From Betaproteobacteria bacterium UBA6910 (GTDB lineage Bacteria; Pseudomonadota; Gammaproteobacteria; Burkholderiales; UBA6910): a stretch of 13,482 nt of DNA. A program made the translations under genes and the position numbers. Below are positions 1 through 5,989 of this stretch, one piece after another. The stretch is taken from contig DKBC01000013.1 in NCBI GenBank assembly GCA_002451065.1, positions 1 to 13,482 of the forward strand. The letters are read 5' to 3'. Within the stretch, counting starts at the first letter, position 1. Every line of letters begins with the position of its first letter. Below the pieces are notes generated by a model. That model ran no database searches. It had not been told where the DNA came from and saw only the letters and a list, made by a program, of their open reading frames with translations.

Positions 1-272
1 TCATGCCCACCCGTGGTGCCGCCGCCCACGTATGCACTCCTGCCACCCGGCGTTCCGGCCCACGGGGGCGGGCCGCCGCTCGATCCTTCGGCGTGGCCAT
101 GGCTGGTGGTGCCTCCTTCGGTATGTCCGTGGGTATCTTGAGCGTGAACCTCGGACACAAGGCCGCCCGCGACGGCCAGCCAATCAGCCACGATGGGCAG
201 GCCTGTCGAGACCAGCCCCGCCATGCCCAAGGCAAGGACAAGCTGTGAAAGTCTGGATAATCTGTTCGTCAT
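1..272 (-). CDS. Exported Gly/His-rich protein, 3' end outside window
   Basis: Ninety codons run open from an ATG at 272 to the left edge with no stop, so the C-terminus is missing. The start is supported by an AAGGAGG Shine-Dalgarno 8 nt upstream. Residues 1-44 look like an export leader: basic start (MTNRLSR), hydrophobic stretch (LVLALGMAGL), and an Ala-X-Ala-type site at EVHA|QD. The exported part is low complexity: His-Gly pairs (THGHTEGG, SHGHAEGSSGG), then PPPWAGTPGG and YVGGG. The layout parallels the neighbour at 359-1312: the same leader length, a PI(V/A)AD motif at about residues 26-30, and a Gly/His-rich start to the mature part. The two may be diverged paralogs. The two genes are on the same strand, 86 bp apart, with hairpins between. 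I do not recognise a family. His-rich segments could bind metal, but that is inference. A shorter ORF in another frame over the same bases (ending at 1) is a shadow. Confidence 0.65.
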   Translation of the reverse strand, partial: MTNRLSRLSQLVLALGMAGLVSTGLPIVADWLAVAGGLVSEVHAQDTHGHTEGGTTSHGHAEGSSGGPPPWAGTPGGRSAYVGGGTTGGH

Positions 273-296
273 GATCTGGGCCTCCTTCTTATTTGT

Positions 297-348
297 CCCC
301 AATGAATTTTCCTTGGGGTATCCCCCGCCCGGCGCCGCCAGGCGGGGG
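297..348 (-). terminator. Two tandem hairpins between the two exported-protein genes
   Basis: An 8-bp perfect stem, CCCCCGCC (322-329) with GGCGGGGG (341-348), has an 11-nt loop that itself contains a GC palindrome. Directly beside it is a 6-bp stem, CCCCAA (297-302) with TTGGGG (313-318), and a 10-nt loop. The pair starts 10 nt after the stop of the 317-aa gene. There is no clear U-tract on the minus strand, so full intrinsic termination is doubtful. Partial termination or 3'-end protection, giving unequal expression of the two exported proteins, is the more cautious reading. Confidence 0.5.
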
Positions 349-358
349 TAACTACCGG

Positions 359-1312
359 TTACTCAAGAGGGTTGTCGTGGACGTACACGATGGCTTCCTG
401 GGCAAACGCGCTTACGTCTGCCACGGCCGCATCCTGCGCTTCGTCCAGGTTGACGGGCGTCTCACCGATGGGTGTCGGCGCCTCGAGCTCGAAGATGACA
501 TCCACGGCATGCACGGTTTCGGTCAGGACCGGCTTGGTCTTGTCCGCCGCGCCGCCGAGGAAGATCGCCGCATAGGCTTCCTGCAGGTCGGTGTCGATCG
601 AGCCGTCGGGGTTCAGGGCGCTGAACAGCGGCGTCACGCCGTCGGCCGCGTACACCACGCCGTCAACCATGATGTCGTTGTAGAACGCCAGGTTGGCCAC
701 CGGCGAGTCGACGCGATAGTCGCCCGCGGTGTACAGCAGGTCGATCAATTGGCTCTGCAATGCGAGCCTAGCTTCGTCCGTCGTCGCAGACTGATACGCA
801 ACCAGGATAGCTGCCGCCTCAGCGTAGAAAGCTTCCGCAGCCGCCGGGTCCATCTCGGCGATGGCGGTGGCTTCCGCCGACAGCAGCACCGACTCAGGAG
901 AACGGGCCACGTTCAGGCGGCCGATGTCCACCAGTTCCTGGGCTGCCCATTGAGGTGCGCCGCCCTGGCTGCCGGCCTCGGGTTTTCCCATCTTGTCGGG
1001 GTCGCCGCCGTAGCGGGGCGGCCGTCCGTCACCGCTCCAGTAGTCGCTGTCCGGCGGGGGCCCTTTGCCTTCCGGCCAGGGCTGCGAACCCGCTTCCCAT
1101 TTCGGGCCGCCTTTGTCGGCGGGACGGGCTCCGTGGTGACCGCCTTTCTTATCGGCTCCGGCTCCGCCGCCGCCGTCTTCCTCGGCGCGGGCCTGGGCCA
1201 CGATCGGCGAGTCAGGCACAAAATAGTCCGCTGCGATCGGGGCCGCCAGCACCGTAAACACCGCTGCGCCCGCAATCAACAGGGGTTTCAATGCGAATTT
1301 CCAGTTTGACAT
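359..1312 (-). CDS. Exported low-complexity protein of unknown function (317 aa)
   Basis: The ATG at 1312 was chosen over the longer frame opening at 1417 because GGAGG lies 6 nt upstream and an export leader starts exactly there. Residues 1-43 form the leader: MSNWKFALKP, a hydrophobic run to PIAAD, then ARA|EE as a signal peptidase site. An earlier possible site follows IAA. Residues 44-122 are disordered-looking and rich in Gly, Pro, Lys and His, with two copies of EAGSQ (73-77, 112-116) and Trp-Gly-Pro patches. Residues 123-317 look folded: Ala-rich helices (AAAEAFYAEAAAIL), then an acidic C-terminal part containing FYNDIMVDGVVYAADGV. There is no cysteine. I do not recognise the family. 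A candidate Fnr-type site lies about 150 bp upstream and hairpins follow the stop. The plus-strand ORF over this gene is an antisense shadow. Confidence 0.8.
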   Translation of the reverse strand: MSNWKFALKPLLIAGAAVFTVLAAPIAADYFVPDSPIVAQARAEEDGGGGAGADKKGGHHGARPADKGGPKWEAGSQPWPEGKGPPPDSDYWSGDGRPPRYGGDPDKMGKPEAGSQGGAPQWAAQELVDIGRLNVARSPESVLLSAEATAIAEMDPAAAEAFYAEAAAILVAYQSATTDEARLALQSQLIDLLYTAGDYRVDSPVANLAFYNDIMVDGVVYAADGVTPLFSALNPDGSIDTDLQEAYAAIFLGGAADKTKPVLTETVHAVDVIFELEAPTPIGETPVNLDEAQDAAVADVSAFAQEAIVYVHDNPLE

Positions 1313-1440
1313 GTTCGGCCTCCATTTGAGAGAAGCAGTTGCGATTAGCATCGGTTCGCTGTCTTGGACTCTCCGTTCGCCGCCAGCGTCCCGGTGCACG
1401 CTCGTCGCACGGGGCAAATGCCCTCGCGCGGCTTACTCTC

Positions 1441-1487
1441 AAGCTAGTTGGTGACATTTGTCGCGTCATTGACAGGGCGCAATGACG
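1441..1487 (-). promoter_or_regulatory. Fnr-family-like dyad and possible -10 box upstream of the 317-aa gene
   Basis: A perfect 8-bp inverted repeat, CGTCATTG (1464-1471) and CAATGACG (1480-1487), is separated by 8 nt. Its core reads TTG-N8-CAA, the spacing of the Fnr consensus TTGAT-N4-ATCAA. The half-sites here are TTGAC and TTGCG, so only the TTG is shared by both. If the dyad sits at -41.5, the usual class II activator position, the -10 hexamer falls at 1446-1441 on the minus strand and reads TAGCTT, keeping the first TA and last T of TATAAT. Transcription would then start near 1434, leaving a leader of about 120 nt. No good -35 is visible, as expected for an activator-dependent promoter. 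The site and its promoter are inferred. Confidence 0.35.
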
Positions 1488-1536
1488 TCCAAAAGTAATT
1501 TTTATGCGCTATTGGCTCCGCTTAATGATGGAGGCG

Positions 1537-1565
1537 AAAAAAAACGGGGGGCTGACAGCCCCCCG
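1537..1565 (-). terminator. Intrinsic terminator of the beta-barrel gene
   Basis: A perfect 9-bp stem, CGGGGGGCT (1545-1553) with AGCCCCCCG (1557-1565), has a 3-nt loop and is followed on the minus strand by eight T (the A-run at 1537-1544). It begins 39 nt past the stop of the outer-membrane protein gene. This is a classic rho-independent terminator and makes the beta-barrel gene a separate unit from the 317-aa gene. Confidence 0.92.
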
Positions 1566-1604
1566 CGTCGTTTCGGCAGCGGCTTGTTTATCCAGGAAAC
1601 TCGA

Positions 1605-3038
1605 TCATTCGGCGAAGGAGAAGATCGCCCGCAGGAATACCTGACTGCGCTGGAAGTCTTCGCCCGGCAGGGCCCGGAGTGGGCCGGACACGATCGGCTG
1701 CGGAGCCGAAGAATTGAGCTGGCGGTAGGAATAGCTCAGGTCCCACAGGAAGTTCTTGTTGACCCGGTAGGCGGCCCCCAGGGCGCCGCCGGCGTAGTCG
1801 TCGGTGCGCACGATCCCCTGATAGGCGGCGCGGGACGCGAACAGGTTGCCGTACACGGTCAGCTTGTCGATAAGTCGGTGGGAGACGGTGAGGCCGCCGA
1901 AGGTGTTGACGTAGCTGGAGGCGACGAATCCGGACCGGAAAACTGTGGTTTCCTCGATGGTGCGGTCCAGGTAGAAACTGACGCGGGTCTTGTCGCCGGC
2001 ATTCCAGAGGATGTTGGCGCCAAAACCGGGTTTGCTTACGTCGTCCAGCCGCGAATCCTCATAGTCCTGGTGCAGGTAGCCCACATAAGCTTCCGCCTTG
2101 ACGACCCGGGGGACGTTGAAGCGGGCGCCGACGTACGCGCGCTCTCCATCAGAGTCCCGGAAGAATCCTCCGCCGGTAACCACGAAGTCATCGGGCTTGC
2201 GGTCATAGCGGCGATTGTCGACGGCAAGTTGCACGAACCCCTCGAACCGGGGGGTAAACTCGTAGCCGAATCGGGCGCCTCCGGTATAGCGCCAGCGGTC
2301 CCGGTCGTCGTTGATGAGAACGGGAAAGCCGGGACTGGCCGTTGCGACGTTCTGGAACGTGAGATGCTCGGCCCGTCCTCCGACGCGCACCGAGAACTCG
2401 TGGAACTGCTGGAAATATCCGCCGTAACCGGCAAACGTATAGTACAGCGTGGGAAACAGGCCGTTACGCCCGTCAGGCGACTCCCGGTCCTCGTGGTCCC
2501 GGGACCACCACGCGCCGCCATAGGCATTGGCGTCCCGCGTGAAGTCATACCTTCCCTCCGTGCTGAGGCGCCAGTCCTGGGTATTCTCGTTGTCCTCGTC
2601 CCGGTAGTAGGTGAGGTCCGCAGCGCCGTAGAAGTTCAGCGCATGCTGGTCCCAGTTAGACTGCAGCCAAAGCGCCGGGGACATGGTCGTCGCCCAATCG
2701 CTGACGTGGGCATCGTTGGTGGCGAAAACGTTGCTGTCATACATCAGCGCCATCCCGAGCTCCGGATAAAGCAGGAAGGAACCCGCCTGATAGGGGGCGG
2801 CCCGCTCCGGAGATCGCTGGGCGGGTTGCGTTCTTCTCACGGGCGCGGCGCCAGGCTCGGCGGGGGCTTCCGTCCCGGGCGGTTTGCCGATGGTGGTTTC
2901 GGTTCCTTCCCGGGTCGAAAGGCCGCCCCCTTTCGGAGGGGCGACGGATTCGGGCTGCTCTTCCTGAGCGATAGCGCCGCCTGCAACGATCGCCGCTGCT
3001 GCAATGAGCACCAATCGGGACTTGAAACCGTTTCTCAT
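1605..3038 (-). CDS. Outer-membrane beta-barrel protein (BBP2_2 type)
   Basis: The protein has 477 aa. The ATG at 3038 was chosen because the signal peptide (MRNGFKSRLV then an Ala/Val-rich core, cleavage near AIA|QE at residue 24) starts there; the frame opens 26 codons earlier without a leader. A promoter 50-78 nt upstream supports this start. Residues 25-84 are a Pro/Glu-rich periplasmic linker. From about residue 86 (LLYPELGMALMYDSNVFAT) to the end the sequence alternates polar and aromatic/hydrophobic residues in strand-turn units with many Tyr, Trp, Asp and Arg, typical of an outer-membrane barrel. The opening PELG...YDSNVF is characteristic of the BBP2_2 family (putative beta-barrel porin 2), some members of which sit in exopolysaccharide loci. 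No polysaccharide genes occur here, so the substrate is unknown. It is monocistronic: own promoter and strong terminator. Confidence 0.85.
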   Translation of the reverse strand: MRNGFKSRLVLIAAAAIVAGGAIAQEEQPESVAPPKGGGLSTREGTETTIGKPPGTEAPAEPGAAPVRRTQPAQRSPERAAPYQAGSFLLYPELGMALMYDSNVFATNDAHVSDWATTMSPALWLQSNWDQHALNFYGAADLTYYRDEDNENTQDWRLSTEGRYDFTRDANAYGGAWWSRDHEDRESPDGRNGLFPTLYYTFAGYGGYFQQFHEFSVRVGGRAEHLTFQNVATASPGFPVLINDDRDRWRYTGGARFGYEFTPRFEGFVQLAVDNRRYDRKPDDFVVTGGGFFRDSDGERAYVGARFNVPRVVKAEAYVGYLHQDYEDSRLDDVSKPGFGANILWNAGDKTRVSFYLDRTIEETTVFRSGFVASSYVNTFGGLTVSHRLIDKLTVYGNLFASRAAYQGIVRTDDYAGGALGAAYRVNKNFLWDLSYSYRQLNSSAPQPIVSGPLRALPGEDFQRSQVFLRAIFSFAE

Positions 3039-3077
3039 TATTGGCGCGCTCCCTGCTGAATTTTGGCCCGTTACGGA

Positions 3078-3118
3078 GTTTGCCGCGATTCTAATGCGTG
3101 ACAGGTGGCGCGGCAAAC
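3078..3118 (-). promoter_or_regulatory. Beta-barrel gene promoter enclosed by a 10-bp inverted repeat
   Basis: On the minus strand the -35 is TTGCCG (3116-3111), the spacer is 17 nt, and the -10 is TAGAAT (3093-3088). Start would be near 3081, with a leader of about 43 nt before the ATG at 3038. The promoter is bracketed by perfect 10-bp arms: plus-strand GTTTGCCGCG (3078-3087) and CGCGGCAAAC (3109-3118), 21 nt apart. One arm contains the -35; the other abuts the -10 and covers the start site. Arm centres are 31 bp apart, about three helical turns, so two identical half-sites would lie on the same DNA face. This suggests a repressor operator. The regulator is unknown and the arms do not resemble an Fnr or Crp site. 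Confidence 0.6.
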
Positions 3119-3207
3119 GGCTGTTGCGTAAACGGTACGGACTACCTCGGATCGGCCCCCGAAGACGGTTTCGGGGCGGGAGGATGGGACGTGGAAGGAT
3201 GGCTGGA

Positions 3208-3216
3208 TGCTAGAAT
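3208..3216 (+). promoter_or_regulatory. Extended -10 element for the Fnr-like gene
   Basis: TGCTAGAAT fits an extended -10 (TGn followed by TAGAAT, 3211-3216). No convincing -35 is seen 17 nt upstream, which extended -10 promoters can tolerate. Start would be near 3223, which would leave the TTG codon at 3220 outside the transcript and favours the ATG at 3259 as the regulator's start. Confidence 0.4.
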
Positions 3217-3258
3217 TAATTGCCAATTCCCAGAATACACGGCGTGTGGGGCAACCTA

Positions 3259-4032
3259 ATGGCGCTTACCAGCATTGATGGCGCTCAGGAAGTCCGGATA
3301 GTGACCATGGCGGATTGCCACGGTTGCCCGGCCATCAAGCGCTCCATTTTCTCCCTGGTGGCCGGCAGGGACCGGGCCGAACTCATCACCCACTTCCGGC
3401 TCGTGAGCTTCTCTCCCAAGGCCACGGTCTTCCACGAGGGCGACCGGGAGCCTTACCTGCACATCGTCCGGGGCGGAATCGCCAAGCTGATCAAGACCGG
3501 TGAGAGCGGAGAGGAGCGCATTGTCAGGCTGGTGCGGCCCGGCGACGCCGTCGGCCTCGAGCTGCTGTTGGGGGACTCCTGCCGCCACACCGTGTCGGCG
3601 CTGACGCGGCTGGAGACCTGCCGCATGTCCGTGGACGAGCTCAGGAAGCGCATCGACGCAAACCCGGAACTCGCCGCCAAGCTGTTTCGGCAATGGCAGG
3701 ACGGCCTGGACAACGCGGACCTGTTCCTGACGGAGTTCTCGACGGGGACCGCCCACGCCCGGGTGGCGCGGCTGCTGCTCTACATGACCACCGGCGGTAT
3801 TGGCGAGAACTGTGTCATTCCCGGCCGGGAGGACATGGCTGCCATGCTCGGCCTGACCACCGAGACTGTGAGCCGCATAACTGCCGAGTTCAAGCGCCAG
3901 GGACTGATGGTTCCGGAGGGGGAGCACTGCTGCGAGACGCTCGACCGGGAGAAACTGAAAACGATTGCCCTATCCAGCGGGCGTTCGACGCCAGGAGAGA
4001 GGGATCCGGGCGACGCCGCCGGCGGTCACTAA
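3259..4032 (+). CDS. Crp/Fnr-family transcriptional regulator, Fnr-like with C29 replaced by Ser
   Basis: The protein has 257 aa from the ATG at 3259. Other possible starts are TTG 3220, GTG 3301 and ATG 3307. The N-terminal cyclic-nucleotide-binding-type barrel (about 35-150) includes FHEGDREPYLHIVRGGIAK and VRPGDAVGLELLLGDS. A dimerisation helix follows, then a winged helix-turn-helix (GREDMAAMLGLTTETVSRI...KRQGLM) whose recognition helix has the E..SR residues that read TTGAT half-sites in Fnr. From this start Cys lie at 20, 23 and 121, matching E. coli Fnr C20, C23 and C122; the C29 position is Ser. Other Cys are 108, 185, 224 and 225. A standard four-Cys [4Fe-4S] site is therefore incomplete: it may use another ligand, act as a CxxC thiol switch, or be cluster-free. 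It is the only plus-strand gene, divergent from the beta-barrel gene. Likely targets include the dyad at 1464-1487. Confidence 0.88.
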   Translation: MALTSIDGAQEVRIVTMADCHGCPAIKRSIFSLVAGRDRAELITHFRLVSFSPKATVFHEGDREPYLHIVRGGIAKLIKTGESGEERIVRLVRPGDAVGLELLLGDSCRHTVSALTRLETCRMSVDELRKRIDANPELAAKLFRQWQDGLDNADLFLTEFSTGTAHARVARLLLYMTTGGIGENCVIPGREDMAAMLGLTTETVSRITAEFKRQGLMVPEGEHCCETLDREKLKTIALSSGRSTPGERDPGDAAGGH

Positions 4033-4039
4033 CCGCCGG
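4019..4039. terminator. Hairpin over the stop codon of the Fnr-like gene
   Basis: An 8-bp perfect stem, CCGGCGGT (4019-4026) with ACCGCCGG (4032-4039), has a 5-nt loop and includes the TAA stop at 4030-4032. It lies in the 16-bp gap between convergent genes, so it could limit read-through both ways. Neither strand has a U-tract after it, so intrinsic termination is uncertain. Confidence 0.4.
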
Positions 4040-4048
4040 ATTCGCGGA

Positions 4049-4384
4049 TCATTCAGGGCAAGGATACGCTTGGCGAAGCGCCTGGCGCAGCAAAGCCCCG
4101 GCGGGAAGGCTGCGGTGCTGAGGATTCTGCTTCAGGTAGGACATGGTGGCGAGAACGATCTGCGACCGGGTCACGCCGCCGCTGGGAATACACGAGGCCT
4201 CGCGGGTGTATTTCGAGCCCTCGAGCATTCGGTCTTCGGCTCGGACCGTGCCCATGGAATCCGCCGCCGAGGCAAGCAGGGCTTTCCCGCTGCCGCTATT
4301 TCCTATGTCGGCTGCGTTTGCCCCGGGGCCCGGAGAAAGACCCAGCGCAATCAACAATCCGCAACCCAACAGATTTTCCTTCAT
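4049..4384 (-). CDS. Small exported Rap1a/Tai-like protein (111 aa)
   Basis: It starts with a clear signal peptide (MKENLLGCGLLIALGLSPGPGANA, cleavage near residue 24). The C-terminal half carries the pattern I associate with Rap1a/Tai domains: CIPSGGVTRSQIVLATMSYL, then KQNPQHRSLPAGALLRQAL and a final AYPC. The usual pattern is Cys-Pro-x-x-Val-Thr, a Tyr-Leu helix, His/Asn-Pro-x-x-Arg, Ala-rich helix, Pro-Cys. C65 and C109 could form the family's disulfide. The more N-terminal Cys-x-Gly-Tyr block common in the family is not seen, so this is a short or divergent member. Serratia Rap1a and Rap2a neutralise type VI secreted effectors, but this domain is also widespread in unrelated periplasmic proteins. 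No effector or secretion gene is nearby, so immunity is not claimed. It lies downstream of a broken gene on the same strand and converges on the Fnr-like gene. Only a weak GGAG precedes the ATG. Confidence 0.68.
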   Translation of the reverse strand: MKENLLGCGLLIALGLSPGPGANAADIGNSGSGKALLASAADSMGTVRAEDRMLEGSKYTREASCIPSGGVTRSQIVLATMSYLKQNPQHRSLPAGALLRQALRQAYPCPE

Positions 4385-4453
4385 GAATCAATCACTCCGT
4401 ACCATGTCGTTGGGGTCCCGCCTCATTCCCGACCGGACCTTGAGGGTATTAAG

Positions 4454-5086
4454 TTACACGTACTCTGGAACTTGGACAACCTGAACATTTTGGCTTCCGG
4501 GATGAAGGCGGCCCGGCAGCGGCCGATCGCCCACGCAAGCGCCGTGACCCCATTCCTGCGGATTGTGGTTGCCTGGGAACTTCAGTAGGCATCCGCGCTC
4601 CGGGGACTTGAAGCTGCGTGGCAGCGTACACAGGTTGAATCCGAGAAAATTCGAATCCCAGCTGGGGACTCGGATCATCGAGCACAGCGGGGAGCACGGT
4701 GAACGGCGTGGTTTCCACGCGGATGACGGAGTCGATCGACCAGGTCATTTCTTCGAGATTGTCACCCCAGTCGACGGAAGCCACAGGGCGCGGATCCGTC
4801 CCGGTCAGCGCGGGCGGTACGGTTCCGCCTGCCACCCGTCGGCGGCGCTCTATTGACAGTAGATGGGCTCGACGGCATATCCCGCGGGCGGTCCGAAAAA
4901 GAAGTACAACGTTCGCTCATCCGCTACGCGCCGGGTCACGGTTTCTTCGCCATCACCTTCCCGGAGCCAATGACCAAATCCACGGCCACCACTGGGTCCG
5001 GTGCCGATTCCAGCCGCTTGATGGCATTGCCACGGCGATGACCTGACCCCGATGCTGGGCGTAGCCAGCGCCACAACGAAGAACCC
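4454..5086 (-). pseudogene. Frameshifted remnant of an unidentified exported-protein gene
   Basis: Coding-like segments follow one another on the minus strand but switch frame. (1) About 5040-4936, NAIKRLESAPDPVVAVDLV to KVMAKKP, then stop. (2) About 4955-4850, ETVTRRVADERTLYFFFGPP to VEPIYCQ, then stop. (3) About 4835-4620, GTDPRPVASVDWGDNLEEMT to SVIRVETTPF and QLGFEFSRI. (4) About 4600-4454, NHNPQEWGHGACVG to VQVVQVPEYV, then stop. All segments have G/C-rich third positions in their own frame and read as ordinary globular protein, and no frame spans the region. At least three frameshifts are implied. A hydrophobic stretch just after the upstream gene's stop (GFFVVALATPSIGV) may be a relic signal peptide. 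I do not recognise the family. Assembly indels are an alternative, but neighbouring genes are intact, so decay is more likely. Confidence 0.6.
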
Positions 5087-5989
5087 CTATCGGATTTCGG
5101 CCTCGTGCACCCAGTCGCGGCCTTCCTGCTTCGCGCGGTAGAGGGCAGCGTCCGCATCGCGCAGCAGGTCCTCGGGGGTCCCGCCGAGCAACGGGAGTGC
5201 GGCCACGCCCGCCGACACTGTAAAGGTCAGGCGCACGCCGCGGTAGCTTAATCCACTTTCCCGGATCACGGAGCAAACCGAGCGCACCTTTTGCGCCGCC
5301 CCGCGGGCGTCCATGTCGGGCATGACCATGGTGAATTCATCGCCGCCGTAGCGGCACACGAGGTCGCTCGCGCGCACCGCGCCGCGGAGGGTGAATGCTA
5401 TGTACTGGAGGACGTGGTCGCCCGCGTCGTGCCCGTGCGTATCGTTAAGCTGTTTGAAGTTGTCGATGTCGATCATGACGACCGCAAGGGGTTGGCGCTC
5501 GCGGCGTGCACGGCTGACCTCCATCGGAAGTACCTGATTCAGGAAGCGCCGGTTGCGCAGCCCGGTCAAGGCGTCGACGGTGACCTGTTCCCGCAGTTCG
5601 CGCTCGATGGCGTGCCGGGCCAGCACCACCTGGAGCGTCGCGTGCAGCTCGCGCTCTTCGAAAGGCTTCACCAGATAGCCGTAACAGTTGGTCCGCGCCA
5701 CGCGCGCGAGCAGCTCCGGGTCGGAATAGGCTGTCAAGAACACGATCGGCACGTCGGAATGCTCGCGCAGCTCCTGCGCCACCTCCACTCCGTCCGTCGA
5801 CCCGGCAAGTTTGACGTCCATGAGCACCAGGTCCGGCCGCGACTCGGAGATGCTCTGCACTGCCGTTTCGCCTCGCGCGGTAGTGCCGCACACCTCATAA
5901 CCAAGAGCCTCAAGCCGCTCCTGCAGATCGATCGCGATGACGGCCTCGTCCTCGACGACGAAAATTCGCGGAGCCTTGGCGCGGGACAT
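5087..5989 (-). CDS. Response regulator with diguanylate cyclase output (REC-GGDEF)
   Basis: The protein has 300 aa. The ATG at 5989 overlaps the kinase stop (TGATG), so translation is probably coupled. The receiver domain (about 7-125) has the acidic pocket E13-D14, phospho-acceptor D58 (LVLMDVK), T86 (VFLTAYSD) and K109 (YLVKPFEE). A short helical linker leads to a GGDEF domain (about 135-298) with DALTGLRNRR, IDIDNFKQLNDTHGHDAGD and an intact active loop RYGGDEF (215-219). An RASD inhibitory I-site (206-209) sits exactly five residues upstream. The family makes cyclic-di-GMP from two GTP, and here the enzyme should be active and product-inhibited. The receiver resembles those paired with HisKA_2 kinases, and the kinase is the next gene upstream, so phosphotransfer from its H934 to D58 is expected. 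The longer frame opening at 6070 adds 27 unlikely residues inside the kinase gene. Confidence 0.93.
   Translation of the reverse strand: MSRAKAPRIFVVEDEAVIAIDLQERLEALGYEVCGTTARGETAVQSISESRPDLVLMDVKLAGSTDGVEVAQELREHSDVPIVFLTAYSDPELLARVARTNCYGYLVKPFEERELHATLQVVLARHAIERELREQVTVDALTGLRNRRFLNQVLPMEVSRARRERQPLAVVMIDIDNFKQLNDTHGHDAGDHVLQYIAFTLRGAVRASDLVCRYGGDEFTMVMPDMDARGAAQKVRSVCSVIRESGLSYRGVRLTFTVSAGVAALPLLGGTPEDLLRDADAALYRAKQEGRDWVHEAEIR

Noticed and set aside
293..1309. Plus-strand 338-codon frame opposite the 317-aa exported protein
   Set aside because: Antisense shadow of a GC-rich gene. The product is Arg/Gly/His-rich without domains, while the minus strand has a good ribosome site and export leader.
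1482..3059. Plus-strand 525-codon frame opposite the beta-barrel gene
   Set aside because: Antisense shadow. It would run through the strong minus-strand terminator, and the minus strand has a signal peptide, barrel pattern and promoter.
3220..3233. TTG-N8-CAG as an autoregulatory Fnr site
   Set aside because: One half is imperfect and there is no further symmetry, unlike the dyad at 1464-1487.
3220..3258. TTG at 3220 as start of the Fnr-like regulator
   Set aside because: It would lie at or before the predicted transcript start from the extended -10 at 3208-3216, and has no ribosome site.
3256..3927. Minus-strand 223-codon frame opposite the Fnr-like regulator
   Set aside because: Shadow; the plus strand encodes a complete Crp/Fnr fold and helix-turn-helix.
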